Shown: positions 1 through 10,897 of the stretch, piece after piece
How the letters are laid out: each line of letters opens with the position of its first letter
Position numbering within the stretch: position 1 is the stretch's first letter
Assembly: GCA_029168955.1 (NCBI GenBank)
Contig: JAPDOI010000377.1
Location: 186,001-250,000, forward strand
Direction: 5' to 3'
Length of the DNA: 64,000 nt
DNA from: Aplectana chamaeleonis
Taxonomy: Eukaryota > Nematoda > Chromadorea > Rhabditida > Cosmocercidae
Made by a program: the position numbers and the translations under genes
The notes under the pieces: generated by a model
Told to the model about the DNA's origin: nothing
What the model saw: the letters and a program-made list of their open reading frames with translations, nothing else
The model's database searches: none

Positions 1-768
1 GAACGTTTTATTTGATGGGGCACGTGCTGTAATTTTAAACAGGTATGAGCACAAGCTGCCCGAGCAGCTTGTTCCCTGACCGTGCTCGGAAGCGCCTTGT
101 CCTCGTGATGAATGCATTTTCGATACGCACTGAATGCGGCGATTGTCTGAGCACATAATTAAGGGCAATTTAATAACGCTCAGCTTTATCTAATTTCTAC
201 TAATTTTTCAGGGCTAGAAAAAAGTGAGGACTAAGTTGTAGCCAACATTCTTTTGCGCACACTGCAGTTTCGACAGAAGTTGCAGCCGATACTTCAAAAA
301 AAATCATTAATACCCAAAAATAAGAGACCGCGTGTCCACACTGCGCACCCAAGCCATGAACTCGATTTTTCGTCGTTTCATTGAAAGAAAAAAGATTTCT
401 TTTCATTGTAGCTGGAAGACCCGTATTAAGAAGAACTGATACATACATGGGCATACACGACTCACCTTGATATTCTTTTATTTGGGTTGCTCCACAAGAA
501 AAATCCCGGTTTGAAAGCACACCGAGCTGATTGGCCGTGTAGCGAGCGGTCATAGGAGCCGTAAAGCGCCCGATCTCTCAAGCGTTAAAAATCGATAAAT
601 GAAAAAAAATAACGAAGAAACGGCGATTTCAAAACTGGGTGCTTCTCATTCATTTGTCACCGCTTTTCTAGAAGGAACACCCCATGGATTGAAGAGTATA
701 CTATGTAGTTAATAGCAAGAGTCCTAGATCAACTTCGCATATTCTTCTCTAAAAGCAGAAATACTTTT

Positions 769-1175
769 GGCGCCATTCGTACTCCTCAACGCCAGCGCGT
801 CACGCGCGGGACGCGAGTGCGTAGCGTTGGAGTATGAATATTTTCCACGCGCGTCACGCGCTTGAGCAGACAATGAATACTCTAGCGGCAACGCTATGGC
901 GGAGCGAAGTAAAGTGGTCTTTATTTTCCAAGAAAGCAAATTTCGTACGCGCGTTCACCATCATGCTAGCAGAGGATAACATTGGAACTAAGTATTTTGA
1001 AACGGATAAAGTGTTGATGGATTAGTTATGAAAATGATGATGAAGTCGTTACGGCCGTGATCGCCATGGCGGAGCAGGCGTCACTTGCGTCCCGCGCGAG
1101 CATGGCGTCTGGTCATTGATCGTCCAACCCCACACCCGCGCATGACGCGCTGGCATGAGAAGCTTGAATAGCGCC
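769..1175. mobile_element. TTA-type MITE (CGCGTCACGCG-rich), 407 bp
   Basis: Ends are GGCGCCATTCGTACTCC and, reversed, GGCGCTATTCAAGCTTCTC, each followed by the GCCAGCGCGTCACGCG block. Flanks are TTT and TTA, a slightly decayed 3-bp duplication. It shares end and core words with the better preserved copy at 17,314. No coding capacity. Confidence 0.7.
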
Positions 1176-1489
1176 TTACATGTAAGATTCCAGTGCTCAT
1201 GGTCTTTAAGACCCTCTAGGCAGCTCCTACGCAAACAGGAAACGAGCGATTCAGGTTTCGGTGTAGCACTCTGTCCGGAGAGAAACTGGTGTTCCTGAAT
1301 TTGCTACGCTTCCGAAGTATGGCTTTGTGAAAGAAATAGGATTTACTTTATAGATTGCATATCAAAATTCGCCACCACATCAACCTCTCTCCATTCACAG
1401 TTAGTATATAACTACATATTTAACGCATAATTATAAAGTTGATGAGGTTTTTTGAATTTTGCTCCTGTCTCAAAAACAGACAAGTGAAT

Positions 1490-2210
1490 ACGGAAAACTG
1501 CGTTTTGTTTACAAACTCCCGTCATTCATGACGTTAACTCACCCCTCCTCAAAAAAAAGAAGAATGAAAAACAAAAAGTGTTCGGTTTACTAATCGTGTG
1601 AATTCGCTCCGAATTTTTACAAGAAAGAACTCATTTTAAAAGTTGAGTTCAATGTGCCCTCATTGTCAGTTTCACTCGGATACGACCTTACCAATTTTTG
1701 AAAGGAAATCCTTCTGTCTGTGTATATGTTTATGAAATTTCCGGTGAAAACAACTCAGCAATCTGAAAAAAAGTACTCCTATGGTTAGCCATGAATTTTC
1801 TATGAATGATTTGCAAACAATACAAATTTTTTCAAAGCGCTTTCTGAATATTAAATCCCGAGCAGAAAACGTGTGAGGACGATCTATTCATTCATGAATT
1901 TCAAATAAAAAATAAAAAAAAAACACTCATGTCATCTCAGTGAGCAACTTCCATGACTACCCTTTCAGAAGGACTAGAATGTAGAGAAAAACCCGAAAGA
2001 CACAGATTAGTTGACATAGTTTCTCGATTTTCCCCCAGTTCAGTGTAAGCATATACGGTAAACTGAGTTTGGTTAGCAAATACGTGTCCATCAAGACGTC
2101 AACTCAGAGCCCGACAAAAAGAACACCGGAAAAAGCAATGTTCGGTTCACTGGTCGTGTGAATTTGCTCCGCACTTTTTACCGGAAAGAACGCTTTTCCA
2201 AAGATGAGGT
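1490..2210. repeat. Diverged dispersed repeat block, two partial direct copies
   Basis: Stretches at about 1,490-1,660 and 2,060-2,210 are diverged direct copies of each other (shared words TGTTCGGTTYACTRRTCGTG and GTGAATTYGCTCCG). Related sequence reappears near 28,045-28,220 and 3,480-3,570 (TTTTCAGTGRAAACAGCT-like word), and 1,850-2,040 resembles 9,240-9,420 (GTCATYTYAGTGAGCA). No ORF of note. Family unknown. Confidence 0.5.
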
Positions 2211-2212
2211 AA

Positions 2213-2659
2213 AGTCAGTGTTCACAATAAATCTCGTTCTCGTGGTCTCGGTGTGAAAAACTATGTTGGCAGGTGCTATAGAGGATAGGGTCGAAGAAAG
2301 CAACGAACACTGGCCAGAAATAAATACAAACGGCTTTGAAAGCTCTCCCGATGCGCCTACCTATCCCGGTCCGCCCCCCAATCAGACGAGCTTGTGGCGC
2401 CGCACACGTTTCGATGGCAAATTGCCAAGCAACTCTGCCGCAGTTAGCATTATCGATTCGGCCAGATCTCGCGATTAGCGCGCGCTTGCCGAAATCAGCA
2501 GGGCCCATGATTCTCGTCCACGCCCTGAATTTAGAAACCGTTATTCTGACTTATTCTGACCGTTTTTCTTCCCTGTTTCTTCACTATTAGTTACCTCACG
2601 ACCAAACAATCCCATTTTTGGGTCGAACTCAAGTGCGATATTCATCGTGAACACTGCCT
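2213..2659. mobile_element. TTAA-type MITE, AGTCAGTGTTCAC end, 447 bp
   Basis: Left end AGTCAGTGTTCACAATAA; reversed right end AGGCAGTGTTCACGATGAA. The right flank is TTAA, and the next element begins immediately after that TTAA. Overlapping short ORFs on both strands have no recognisable product. Confidence 0.7.
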
Positions 2660-2663
2660 TTAA

Positions 2664-3065
2664 AGGCACAGTACACTCTAAGACATGAATTTTGTGATTT
2701 TTACTTGATTGTGTATTAGACCCCTCCTATATAGCACTTCCCAAGTGTCACATCTCAATTCCTCCAAATAAGCGAGTTATGAGCGACTACCGCAGGCCCG
2801 ACCCCCTCCAGCCATCACCACAGGCCCGGCCCCCTGCCAGACTTCCAAACTCGATACCGGCGAGATGGATGAATGAATTCTAACAAGTAGTTGTTCTGCA
2901 GTCCATTACCGGTCCATCTCCTCACCCTGTTTCGCTCTCGTGCAGCGATTGCGAATGAAGAGAAATACAGGCCTAAGACAACTCGTCCACCGAATTTTCG
3001 CCCTCAAGATGCAGGCATTTTCAAGGGTGGTCGCGACGAAAGATGTTGTGGAAAAAAAACGTAAA
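2664..3065. mobile_element. Truncated TTAA-type MITE, AGGCACAGTACAC end
   Basis: Starts at the TTAA that ends the previous element. The body is the reverse of the element at 19,955-20,437 (shared GGACGAGTTGTC-type core, here as GACAACTCGTCCACC, and the CAGGCCCG blocks). The far end is missing, and around 3,065 the sequence passes into a block that is an inverted copy of part of 8,602-9,200. Confidence 0.65.
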
Positions 3066-3672
3066 AATTAGCTCGATCCACAAGCGGTTTAAAGACCATT
3101 GAGATTACGCGGCAAGAACGGAGCTAAAAATAGAGTTATTAGGATCCTAAGTTAACCAGTTTGTGCACACGTGCACAGCTCCACCTAAAAAGACCGCAGT
3201 CCTATGCTGAGCAATTAAAAATCATTGACGTCCACAGCCAGTAATAAATGTAAACTTAGCTAACGCAAACTGGTAAACAATGGGAGCAAGTCCTTCATTC
3301 AATGTTTGACTCTGCGAGAATAGAAATATTTGGGCAGGTCATTGCGAAAGATATTGTTCACTGAATGAACTCCAATTTCAAGCCAGCTGATGTTCTTGAT
3401 ATTAGAGGTCATCGATGGCGACGATGTGGAGTGGGCTCGTCCAACATCAAAAGACAGAAAAGTTCAGGCTAGAAATTTGGTTAAAAACAGTTTTTTTTTA
3501 ATTTTCGGAAGAGAATCATTTTTCTTTGTATATTTCCATGACATTTTCAATGAAAACAGCTCAGCAGTACCAACTTTACTCTTGTCACGAAATCTCGCTA
3601 ACTGAATTGTAAATATTGTATATACATAGGTCGATGTAAAAATAATGGCCGTTTTCAAAGAGCTACTTTAAA
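3065..3672. repeat. Inverted relative of the 8,602-9,200 block
   Basis: 3,370-3,482 is the reverse complement of 8,710-8,822 with few changes (shared word GATGTGGAGTGGGCTCGTCC). The CGTGCACAC word near 3,170 has its counterpart near 9,000. No gene. Confidence 0.6.
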
Positions 3673-3764
3673 CTAACGTAACTCAGCTCAGAATGAAGTT
3701 TATTAAACGAAGTAAGAATCATCAGAATCAATATACTTTAAACAACGAGAAACAAGTTTATCTG

Positions 3765-4110
3765 TGCCGGTAGCGCAAAAAATCCGGAGTTCTGGAGGCG
3801 ATGAAGTCCTCGAAGATCGATTCGGCATCATTTCGGCGTTTGAATCATTTCTCGCGCAGGAAGCTGTCGAAGTGCTTGGAAAGGTAATCAGTAGGCGAGA
3901 GGTCTGGTGAGTACGGCGGATGAGGCAGAGTCTCGTAGCCCAATTTGTTCAGCTTCTGCAGGGTCGGTTGTGCAACGTGTAGTCGAGCGTCGAACTTCGA
4001 CGTCTTCACCGCCTCCAGAACTCCGGATTTTCACGCTACCGGTATAAGTAAACTTGTTGCTCGTTGGCGAAAATGTATTGATTCTAACGGTTCGTGTTTC
4101 TCGCCGATTC
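3765..4110. pseudogene. Mariner transposase relic in two opposed pieces
   Basis: On the minus strand, about 3,990 down to 3,765 reads ARLHVAQPTLQKLNKLGYE, HPPYSPDLSPTDY and RRNDAESIFEDF, the C-terminal third of a mariner (DD34D) transposase with the conserved HPPYSPDL block; one in-frame stop follows FLREK. From about 4,011 the plus strand carries the next part of the same protein (SRTPDFHATGISKLVARW, then KCIDSNG). The join duplicates about 30 bp around GCCTCCAGAACTCCGGATTT in inverted orientation. Dead element. Confidence 0.75.
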
Positions 4111-4144
4111 TCGCTAAGCTCGCCTACTCAGACAGTAGCAGGCC

Positions 4145-4745
4145 CGGAGCGCAACCGATTCCGCCTCTCCCCGCCCACGGCTTGTGGATCGAATCCACAC
4201 CGATGGTGTGGCTAAGGAGCAGTTCAGCTAGCACACGCGACGCGCGACGGAAAAACGCTGTGCGCGCTCATCGTCCTTGGGGTGCGTTAACCGAGGACCT
4301 TCGAAAAAAGTAGTCGTTGTGCCATTGTAGACGTCCCCTTTCATAATTTCTGCATTTTAATCATGTTTTTTTGTTCATAATGTGCTTTTTTCAACGCCAT
4401 GCTTCTCATACCATCGTTTCAATGGAAGTCGCACTTTTTATACAAATTTTTTTAGATTTCTTTTTGTTTGCTTCTTGGAGCGGAATGGGAGATGATGATA
4501 TTGATTCCGACGCCGACCCTACGTCTGACGCATCAACCTACATGAACGAAATGCAAAAAACGACTAAGGGGGACGGCTAGAATGGAATAACAACAAGTTT
4601 CTTTGAGTGCCCTCGGTTAACGCGCCCCGAGGACGATGAGCGCGCACAGCGTTTTACCGTCGCGCGCGTCGTGTGTGCCAGCCGAACTGCTCCTTAGCCA
4701 CACCCGCGGTGTGGATCCGATCCACATGCCCCCGCCCACTACAAC
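4145..4745. repeat. Long inverted repeat (fold-back), about 150-bp arms
   Basis: Arm 4,145-4,305 and reversed arm 4,612-4,745 share GTGTGGCTAAGGAGCAGTTC and GATGAGCGCGCACAGCG and end in CTCGGTTAACGC-like words. The 300-bp spacer includes a 69-codon ORF with no recognised product. It looks like a MITE or fold-back; a target duplication could not be fixed. Confidence 0.6.
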
Positions 4746-5287
4746 CGAAACGCAGAGCAGTTGATATTCAAACTTGCGGCGCGTTTCGGTTGCGATTGCA
4801 ACGTGCAATGCGTTCAGGTTGCTCTCCGGGCCACATGCGTTGACTGACGCACGCATTTCGGAATCAGACGAATCGATTGGAACAAAGTAGAGCATCTGGG
4901 CTTCCTGCGATTTTTGAGTAGGATTCTCACTGCTTCTCTTGTGGTGCTTGTAATTAATTTCTTCTGCTTCATTTACGCTCAATATTCGACCATCCTCAAA
5001 TTCATTATATTCTTCATATTTGTGCAACATTTAGACTGTGTTAAAATAATTTAACGTTAACATGACTTTCCGAACGCATTTTGCCAATATTAAAGGAGGG
5101 AATTTGTTTGAATTTATTTGATCATTTCGAAAAATTGAGAAAAAAAAAAATCGCACGAGTTTTTGAATGTAATCATCCACTTCAAAAAATCAAAAAGTCC
5201 TAAATCGAAAAAAGAAACAATTGATTCCGGAGGGTTAATTAGATTTAATACGCATTTTGAATGTTCTTGAATACGAGATTTACCTTA

Positions 5288-5440
5288 TACTCTGTTTCCG
5301 AGTGGAATTTATTTCCATTCATCGCGTGCGTCTGCGCGCGTACGCTGCGTCCCCTTCTCCCCACATTTGCTCGCTGTCTCTACCCTCGCTCCGCACAAGC
5401 GCGCGAGGGAACAGAATAATTTTCGCTTGGAACCAGAGGA
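5288..5440. mobile_element. Palindromic MITE flanked by TA (copy 1 of 4)
   Basis: Ends approximate TCCTCTGTTTCCGAG and its reverse, flanked by TA. The body contains GCGTGCGTCTGCGCGCGTACG and CTCGCTGTCTCTACCCTCGC. Related copies lie at 14,098, 40,615 and 42,571. ORFs through it exist only because the sequence is GC-rich and palindromic. Confidence 0.7.
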
Positions 5441-6059
5441 TACTTATCCGGTCGCTCTAATTTAGGCATCGATTTCCAATGCTTAGCGTATTGATTCCAG
5501 GATAAAATCACATACAATGGAAATCAGAAGATTAATGGGTGAAGTTGTAAGGGAAATTGTGATGGCATCAAAATTCTAAGCACGGGAAAGTGTAATAAGC
5601 TCAGCTATTTCATAATCAGCACTAGCTTAGAAAAGGAACGATGGGAAATTCAGTAGGGTGGGGCAATTTGGTGAATGCGTGGAAATCGTTGGATTCTCCC
5701 TTGGAAACTCGATTAGCTGAAATGGGTGCGATAATCAATCAGCGAAGCGTCTGAACTACGTCGAGGTATAGATTTTCGCAACCGTGTTGCTAATATCGGT
5801 TTATAGAAAGCGCCCGGGGCGCAACAATTGACGCTGGATGATGTACTATGACGTCATTAGCCGACAGTTGCGCTCAGGGCGCTGCCTGAATCAATATCGT
5901 CGGTAGCACCCGGAGCGTAACGTATGTGGCCTGCATCGCAGCATATGTGGCCCGGAAACTGCCAAACTTGTCACCCTGAGCGCAACATGGACGCGGCTCC
6001 GGGTGCATTCGGGGTGGGCTCAAGGCCTTCTATCGTCTGAGTACGTCTCAGACAAAACA

Positions 6060-8116
6060 ACATCTACCTACAATAGAGTATGTGCTCACCGAACTACAGG
6101 AAACTCCGTGGAGGAGAAGCGTCTGAGGAGGAAGGTGCGTCGGCAGCTTTGAAGCGACCGCGAACGAGAATGGACGTGTAGAGCTAAGGAGTTTGAGAAG
6201 GCTTTGGAGGAGAAGAATCCGAGGAAAGCCTACACGTTGCTGCGACAGTATAGCGGAAAGATGAAGAGATGTTTTCCTGACTTGAACACTACCAATGGAG
6301 TTGCATTTGGTGATGCGACGCTGCCATTATAGAAGGATTACTTCAGTTCATTACTGAATCGTCCAGCGCCATCAGTACCAGAGCTGCCGCATGTTCATAG
6401 AGCACATTACGGTGTCAGTCCCGCCGACTGAGGCTGGAGTTTCGAATTGTGTCCGGAAAATGAAGAATGGAAAGGCAGGCGCAGATGACAACGTCACTGC
6501 TGAAATGCTAAAAGCTCTCCCTCCGTCTGGGATTCGTGAAATGACCAACACCATCTGTGCCATATGGATGAGCGAAAGGATACCCGATTCGTGGAGACAT
6601 GCGATCATCGTGCCTCTTCACAAGAAGTTATCCGTCACGGAGCCCAAGAACTACAGGGCGATCTCTCTACTGCGTGTCATGTACAAGGTTTTAGAACGTA
6701 TCATTCTCGAGCGACTCATAAAACCTCGTGAGGAAACGACCAGAGAGGAGCAAGCCGGTTTTCGACCTGGAAGATCGACCATCGACCAAGTGTTCGTTGT
6801 GAGAAGAGTAGTTGAATCGTGGCAGCGGTACTCGAAGCCATTACAGCTCGCTTTTTTGAACTTTAAAGCCGCATTCGACTCTTCTCATCGTGATCGATTG
6901 CTCAGCGCTCTGCGAGCCGATGGAGTCCCTGAAAAGTATGATCGGCTAATCGAGGATATGAACAAAGGAACAACAGCAGCAGTTCGTACGCCTGTCGGGT
7001 TTACGTCAGCTTTCGAGGTGAGAACAGGAGTAAAGCAAGGAGCTGTAGCAATACCTTTTCTGTTCAACTTCGCCGTTGATGACATCATGCGTAGAGTTGC
7101 AGAACAGTTTCCTGCGGACGTGATCCTAACCCCATCAGGACGCTCCCTTGTCGACCTAGAGTACGACGATGACATTGTGTTATTCGCTGAAAACAACTCA
7201 AAACTGCAAAGGATTGTGAACCTCGTTCCGAAGTATGCCGCAGCCTATGGACTTCGTCTTCGTCTGGACAAATGCAAGCAGATGTGGGTCTTTCAGAGGC
7301 CTTCAACGGGAGTTTGTGTGGACGGACAACGTATCAAACTGCATTCAATTCTCTAACCAAGTGTTTGTGGTCTACCCCCATCGCGAAGGAAGTCAAGTTG
7401 CGCGTCTACCTATCCGCTATTGGCCCTATCATGATGTACGGATCGGAGACGTGGGCAGCACCGAAGAGGCAGACGGAAAGGTCGGATCGCACGGAGAGGA
7501 AGCTGTTTGGACGTTCGCTCGGATATTTCTGACCGCGGATGTGCCACAACGAAGATCTTAAAAAAAGATTGACGCCTTACATCAACGTTTGACACGAGGG
7601 AGGTGCCAAAATCACCCAACGCCATCTCAAGCGGCAACGAAAGGTCGTATTCGTCTGCTGGGCATATTTTGAAAAGACCTCCAGATCGTCTTGTTCAACA
7701 AGGATGCTTTCAAGTCCTGTCTGGAAACGGCCGCCTGGACGTAGGCAAAAGTATTGGACGGATGTGATGAGGGAGGATTTGAAATCACTCGGCATTAAAA
7801 GACAATTTAGGGGTCGTTTATACTTCCGCCGCCGCGCGGCACAGCGAAGTGCAATCCTGTGACATCGATCGTGCCGCGCCGCGTGATCAATATTACAAAA
7901 ATGCGCTGTGCCGCGCCGCTCGGCAGCGGAAGTATAAACGACGCCTTAGGCGCGATGTTTTACTTCGCAGGAAGTGGAATAGCGACCAATGGATGGATTG
8001 AGTTCAAATTGTGGCTGAGAACCGTGACAAATGTACACGACTGACTACTGGGACGGCACACCTCGGTGAAGATGTGGAATGACCGCGTCAGGCGAATGCT
8101 AAGCGATTAAGTCAAA
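6060..8116 (+). pseudogene. RTE-type non-LTR retrotransposon, copy 1 (dead, 5' part decayed)
   Basis: Encodes an RTE reverse transcriptase from the pre-RT region (KEFEKALEEKNPRKAYTLL) through VKQGAVAIPFLFNFAVDDIM, then into the C-terminal domain in other frames. Breaks: an in-frame TAG near 6,331, a second stop near 6,430, frameshifts after 7,340, and a 91-bp deletion at about 7,341 with CTG at the breakpoints (the intact sequence is in copy 2 at 57,361-57,454). The catalytic motif reads YDDD where copy 2 has YADD. Two MITEs have inserted, at 7,810 and 8,120. The 3' tail is TAAGTCAAATAAGTCAAG. Confidence 0.9.
7810..7945. mobile_element. TTA-type MITE inserted in RTE copy 1, 136 bp
   Basis: Inverted ends GGGGTCGTTTATACTTCCGC and GGCGTCGTTTATACTTCCGC, flanked by TTA on both sides. 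RTE copy 2 has the uninterrupted site (CAGTTCAGGCGCGATG, near 57,930), which proves the insertion. A 3-bp TTA duplication with GG-starting ends is the PIF/Harbinger pattern. A decayed relative lies near 18,660-18,735. Confidence 0.92.
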
Positions 8117-8119
8117 TAA

Positions 8120-8540
8120 GGCTTCTCTCATAATCCTCACCGCAAGCGCGGCACGCGCGTGACGCGCGATAGACTATGGAACTTCTTACCGCGCGGCACG
8201 CGCGGGAAGCACGGTAAGAACTTTCATAGTCCACCAGCACCGCCATAGCGGTGCCTACCGGTTCAATCAGTACTTGCTTCTCGATTTGAGTCCACTCCAA
8301 CATAAATAATTCTAGGACTATCCTGCGCTACCGCATACGCAAATGCAAGCCAGAATTTTCTGTGAATGTCACATTTAGGACCCGACTTTTACCCGCACCG
8401 CCATGGCGGTGCCGCCGGAGATTTCATAGTGGCTTCCCGCTCGTCCCGCGCGTGCCGCGCGCCGAAAAGTTTCATAGTCTACCGCTCGTCCCGCGCGTCA
8501 CGCGTGTGCCGCGCTTGCGGTGAGGGCTATGAAAGATGCC
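8120..8540. mobile_element. TAA-flanked MITE inserted in RTE 3' tail, 421 bp
   Basis: Ends GGCTTCTCTCATAATCCTC and reversed GGCATCTTTCATAGCCCTC, both followed by ACCGCAAGCGCGGCAC. Flanked by TAA on both sides inside the RTE tail; copy 2 shows the unoccupied tail (AGTCAAGTAAGTCAAG, 58,093-58,108). Internal inverted blocks ACCGCCATGGCGGTG and CGCGGCACGCGCG make it highly self-complementary. Confidence 0.92.
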
Positions 8541-8601
8541 TAAGTCAAGGTTCTTGTTTTGATTGATAAAGTTTATTCTAAGCTGAGTCAAGTTAGTTTA
8601 A

Positions 8602-9149
8602 AGGCAGTGGTCGCGATCAAATATGCTTGTCGTCTTTTTCTCTCCAAATCCTTTTCTGGGTCTCGAGTAGTAGGACCTATAAGAAAAAATCGCGAAAAAA
8701 CCACTGTTCTGGACCAAATTTGAAACCTGAACTTTCTTGTCTTTTGATGGTGGACGAGCCCACTCCACATCATGGGCATCGATGACCTCTTATATCAAGA
8801 ACAACAGCTAGCTTGAAATTGAATGTCAATCAATGAACCTTCGAATATATGTACACATCTAGTCAAAAACATTGACTGAAGTGATGCTTTCATTATTCAA
8901 CTGTTTTTATTCGTTAAATTTGCATTTATTTCTCCCTCTGAATGTCGATGATTTTTGACTGCTCGGCATGAGACTGCGATCTGTTTCGTCATCGCTGTGC
9001 ACGTGTGCACGAACTAGTTTCTTTGGGCCCTAGAAACTCTAATTCTAGACCGTTTTTCACCGCGCTACCTTCATAGTTTTTCAGCTGTTTTTGATCTAAG
9101 CTGATTTTTGTAGTTTTTTCGATAACGTTTTTCATCGTGACCACTGCCT
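8602..9149. mobile_element. TTAA-type MITE, 548 bp
   Basis: Ends AGGCAGTGGTCGCGATCAA and reversed AGGCAGTGGTCACGATGAA, flanked by TTAA on both sides. Part of the body recurs inverted at 3,065-3,482. Confidence 0.85.
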
Positions 9150-9153
9150 TTAA

Positions 9154-10285
9154 AGTAGCTGTATAAAAACGGCCATTTTTTTCTGCATCAACCTATTTCA
9201 TAGTTCTTTCATAGACGCTCTCTGAGTATAAATGCCAAGCAAAAAGTGTGTGGAGGCGACCATTGTGTTCCGTATTTTAAAATATAAAATAAAAACATCG
9301 ATGTCATTTTAGTGAGCATCTTCCATATTTCTCCTTTTAATGAAACCAAAATGAGAGGAAAAATCCGAGAATCACAGACTAGTCACATTTCCAGAGCAAA
9401 ATAATATTTGATTCGGTTTCTAAGAATTCTTCCCCGTTTCAAGAACATAATAATTATACGCGAAAAGTTCAAGTTGTGTTAGTACGCTCGAAAACCTCGT
9501 GACGCCAACTGAAACTCTGAGAAAAAATTGAATAAAGTCTTTAACAGGGCTGTGCGGAAATCTTTTTCAAGATTTCTGGACACGGAAATGGTAGACAAAT
9601 GACGGAAACAGAAGGGACAGAAAAAAATTGTGGGTCGCTTCGTTCTCAAGTTTCTTCGCCGCTCTTTGTCTGCAGCTCTCATTCAATAACCAGTGACTTA
9701 TATCAATTAGTTAACAATTAACAAAAAGAAAATCACTACGAGGCTCTCCACAAGTTCGATCCCTCTCTATCGGAAATCCGAGAAGGTAATCTCTAAAATT
9801 ACTTACTAGTGGCCGCCCTTGAAAGCAGTGTACAGCCTTTCCCCAAAAGTTAGTCCGAGCTGCACTACGTGTAGATGAACCCGGCGCCCGCGTTGCGTCT
9901 TCAAAGCTTATTAGACGTGAATTTTCCAATTCTTAGCGACGACTTTTTTTTGAACTTTAATTGCCTATCGGCAATTAAATTTCAAAACGGTTGTATTTTT
10001 AAAACAATAAAAGATAACTTCTGAACAAGAATTGGGAAATGCTGTGGTGATTTGCCTCGGGCGCGCTGCTCCGTTGCCCGTGGTTACCTCCACCTGTCTC
10101 TGCAGAGACTGCTTTCTGTAAGGCAGGCTATGCGTGCAAAAAACCGTGTCCCGATTTTAATACTGTAGTAGCGGCTTTCAGCGGAAAAACTTCACAAAAT
10201 CATCCATTCTCAGAGCAAAAGCTGTTCTCAAAAAGATCTTCTAAAAAGCGTTCAGATTCCCGCCACGCCAATTTCGAGTCATCAT
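9154..10285. other. Gene-free stretch of decayed repeats
   Basis: 9,240-9,420 resembles 1,850-2,040. A CAGGGCTGTGCGG header (see findings) sits at 9,544. Nothing else recognised. Confidence 0.5.
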
Positions 10286-10400
10286 AAGGGGTGTGCGGCA
10301 ATTGCCGTTTGCCGATTGCCGTTTGCCGGCCATTTTTGGGGTTTGCTGTTGCCGTTGCCGTTTGCCGAAATTTTCGTCTAAAACGGCAAATTTTCGGCAA
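10286..10400 (+). repeat. TTGCCG word-repeat with GTGTGCGG header
   Basis: GGGGTGTGCGGCAATTGCCG is followed by many irregular copies of TTGCCG and CGTTTGCCG up to 10,400. Relatives: minus strand 27,762-27,838 and plus strand 60,001-60,085. Confidence 0.8.
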
Positions 10401-10519
10401 AAAGTCGTTGAAACAACAAGATTTGCCCTCACCGCAGTCTCTGTGTTGGTCAGCGATTCGGAGCTGCTACAAATAATTATTTTGGCTAGTTCCAGCTTCT
10501 GGTTCCGGCTCAATCAATG

Positions 10520-10531
10520 TATAATTGTACC
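10520..10531. repeat. Left target duplication of the Penelope-like element
   Basis: TATAATTGTACC; the same 12 bp directly follow the right end at 13,826-13,837. Between it and the left repeat lie 13 bp, GGCTCAATCAATG, that also occur just upstream of the duplication. Confidence 0.75.
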
Positions 10532-10544
10532 GGCTCAATCAATG

Positions 10545-10889
10545 TGATGAGATTGATCACTTGATACCGGGCCTATCCTCCTCGCCCCTCCCTTCCCTTG
10601 AGAATTGCCTTAGTAATTCTCATCCTTGAATGTGACTCGTCGGGGTAAGTCCTGCATGACCATATCTGTCGTATCCATTGACCTACGTTTACGACATTCA
10701 GCGCTCGCAACATCCTCGCTGACAACCGTTCTTGGATCTGGTATGTATTGCTCATGTAACGGTATCATATCTCTGTAATATGCGTGCATGTTATTGCATT
10801 TTTGAAGGTCTGAAGAAGCCATTATTGGCGAAAGCTAGCCAAAATAAAAAGTGGAAGAAGAAGAGTCTCGAACCATCAAAAAAGAAATA
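10545..10889 (+). repeat. Left 345-bp repeat (pLTR) of the Penelope-like element
   Basis: Identical by eye over its whole length to 13,481-13,825. Such direct repeats are the pseudo-LTRs typical of Penelope-like elements, not true LTRs: no TG...CA ends, no primer-binding site. It begins with the last codons of the element's ORF and carries the ribozyme motif at 10,799-10,850. Confidence 0.9.
10799..10850 (+). ncRNA. Probable hammerhead ribozyme variant (dimeric type), left copy
   Basis: CTGAAGA core at 10,810-10,816; stem II GCCA/TGGC (10,818-10,821 with 10,826-10,829, loop TTAT); GAA at 10,830-10,832; palindromic AGCT at 10,833-10,836 that can only pair between two molecules; predicted cleavage after A10,837. 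Stem I is GGT/GCC plus an outer TTTTT/AAAAA. Hammerhead variants lacking a closed stem III and working as dimers are known from Penelope-like elements. Cleavage was not tested. Confidence 0.8.
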
Positions 10890-10897
10890 CATATCTG

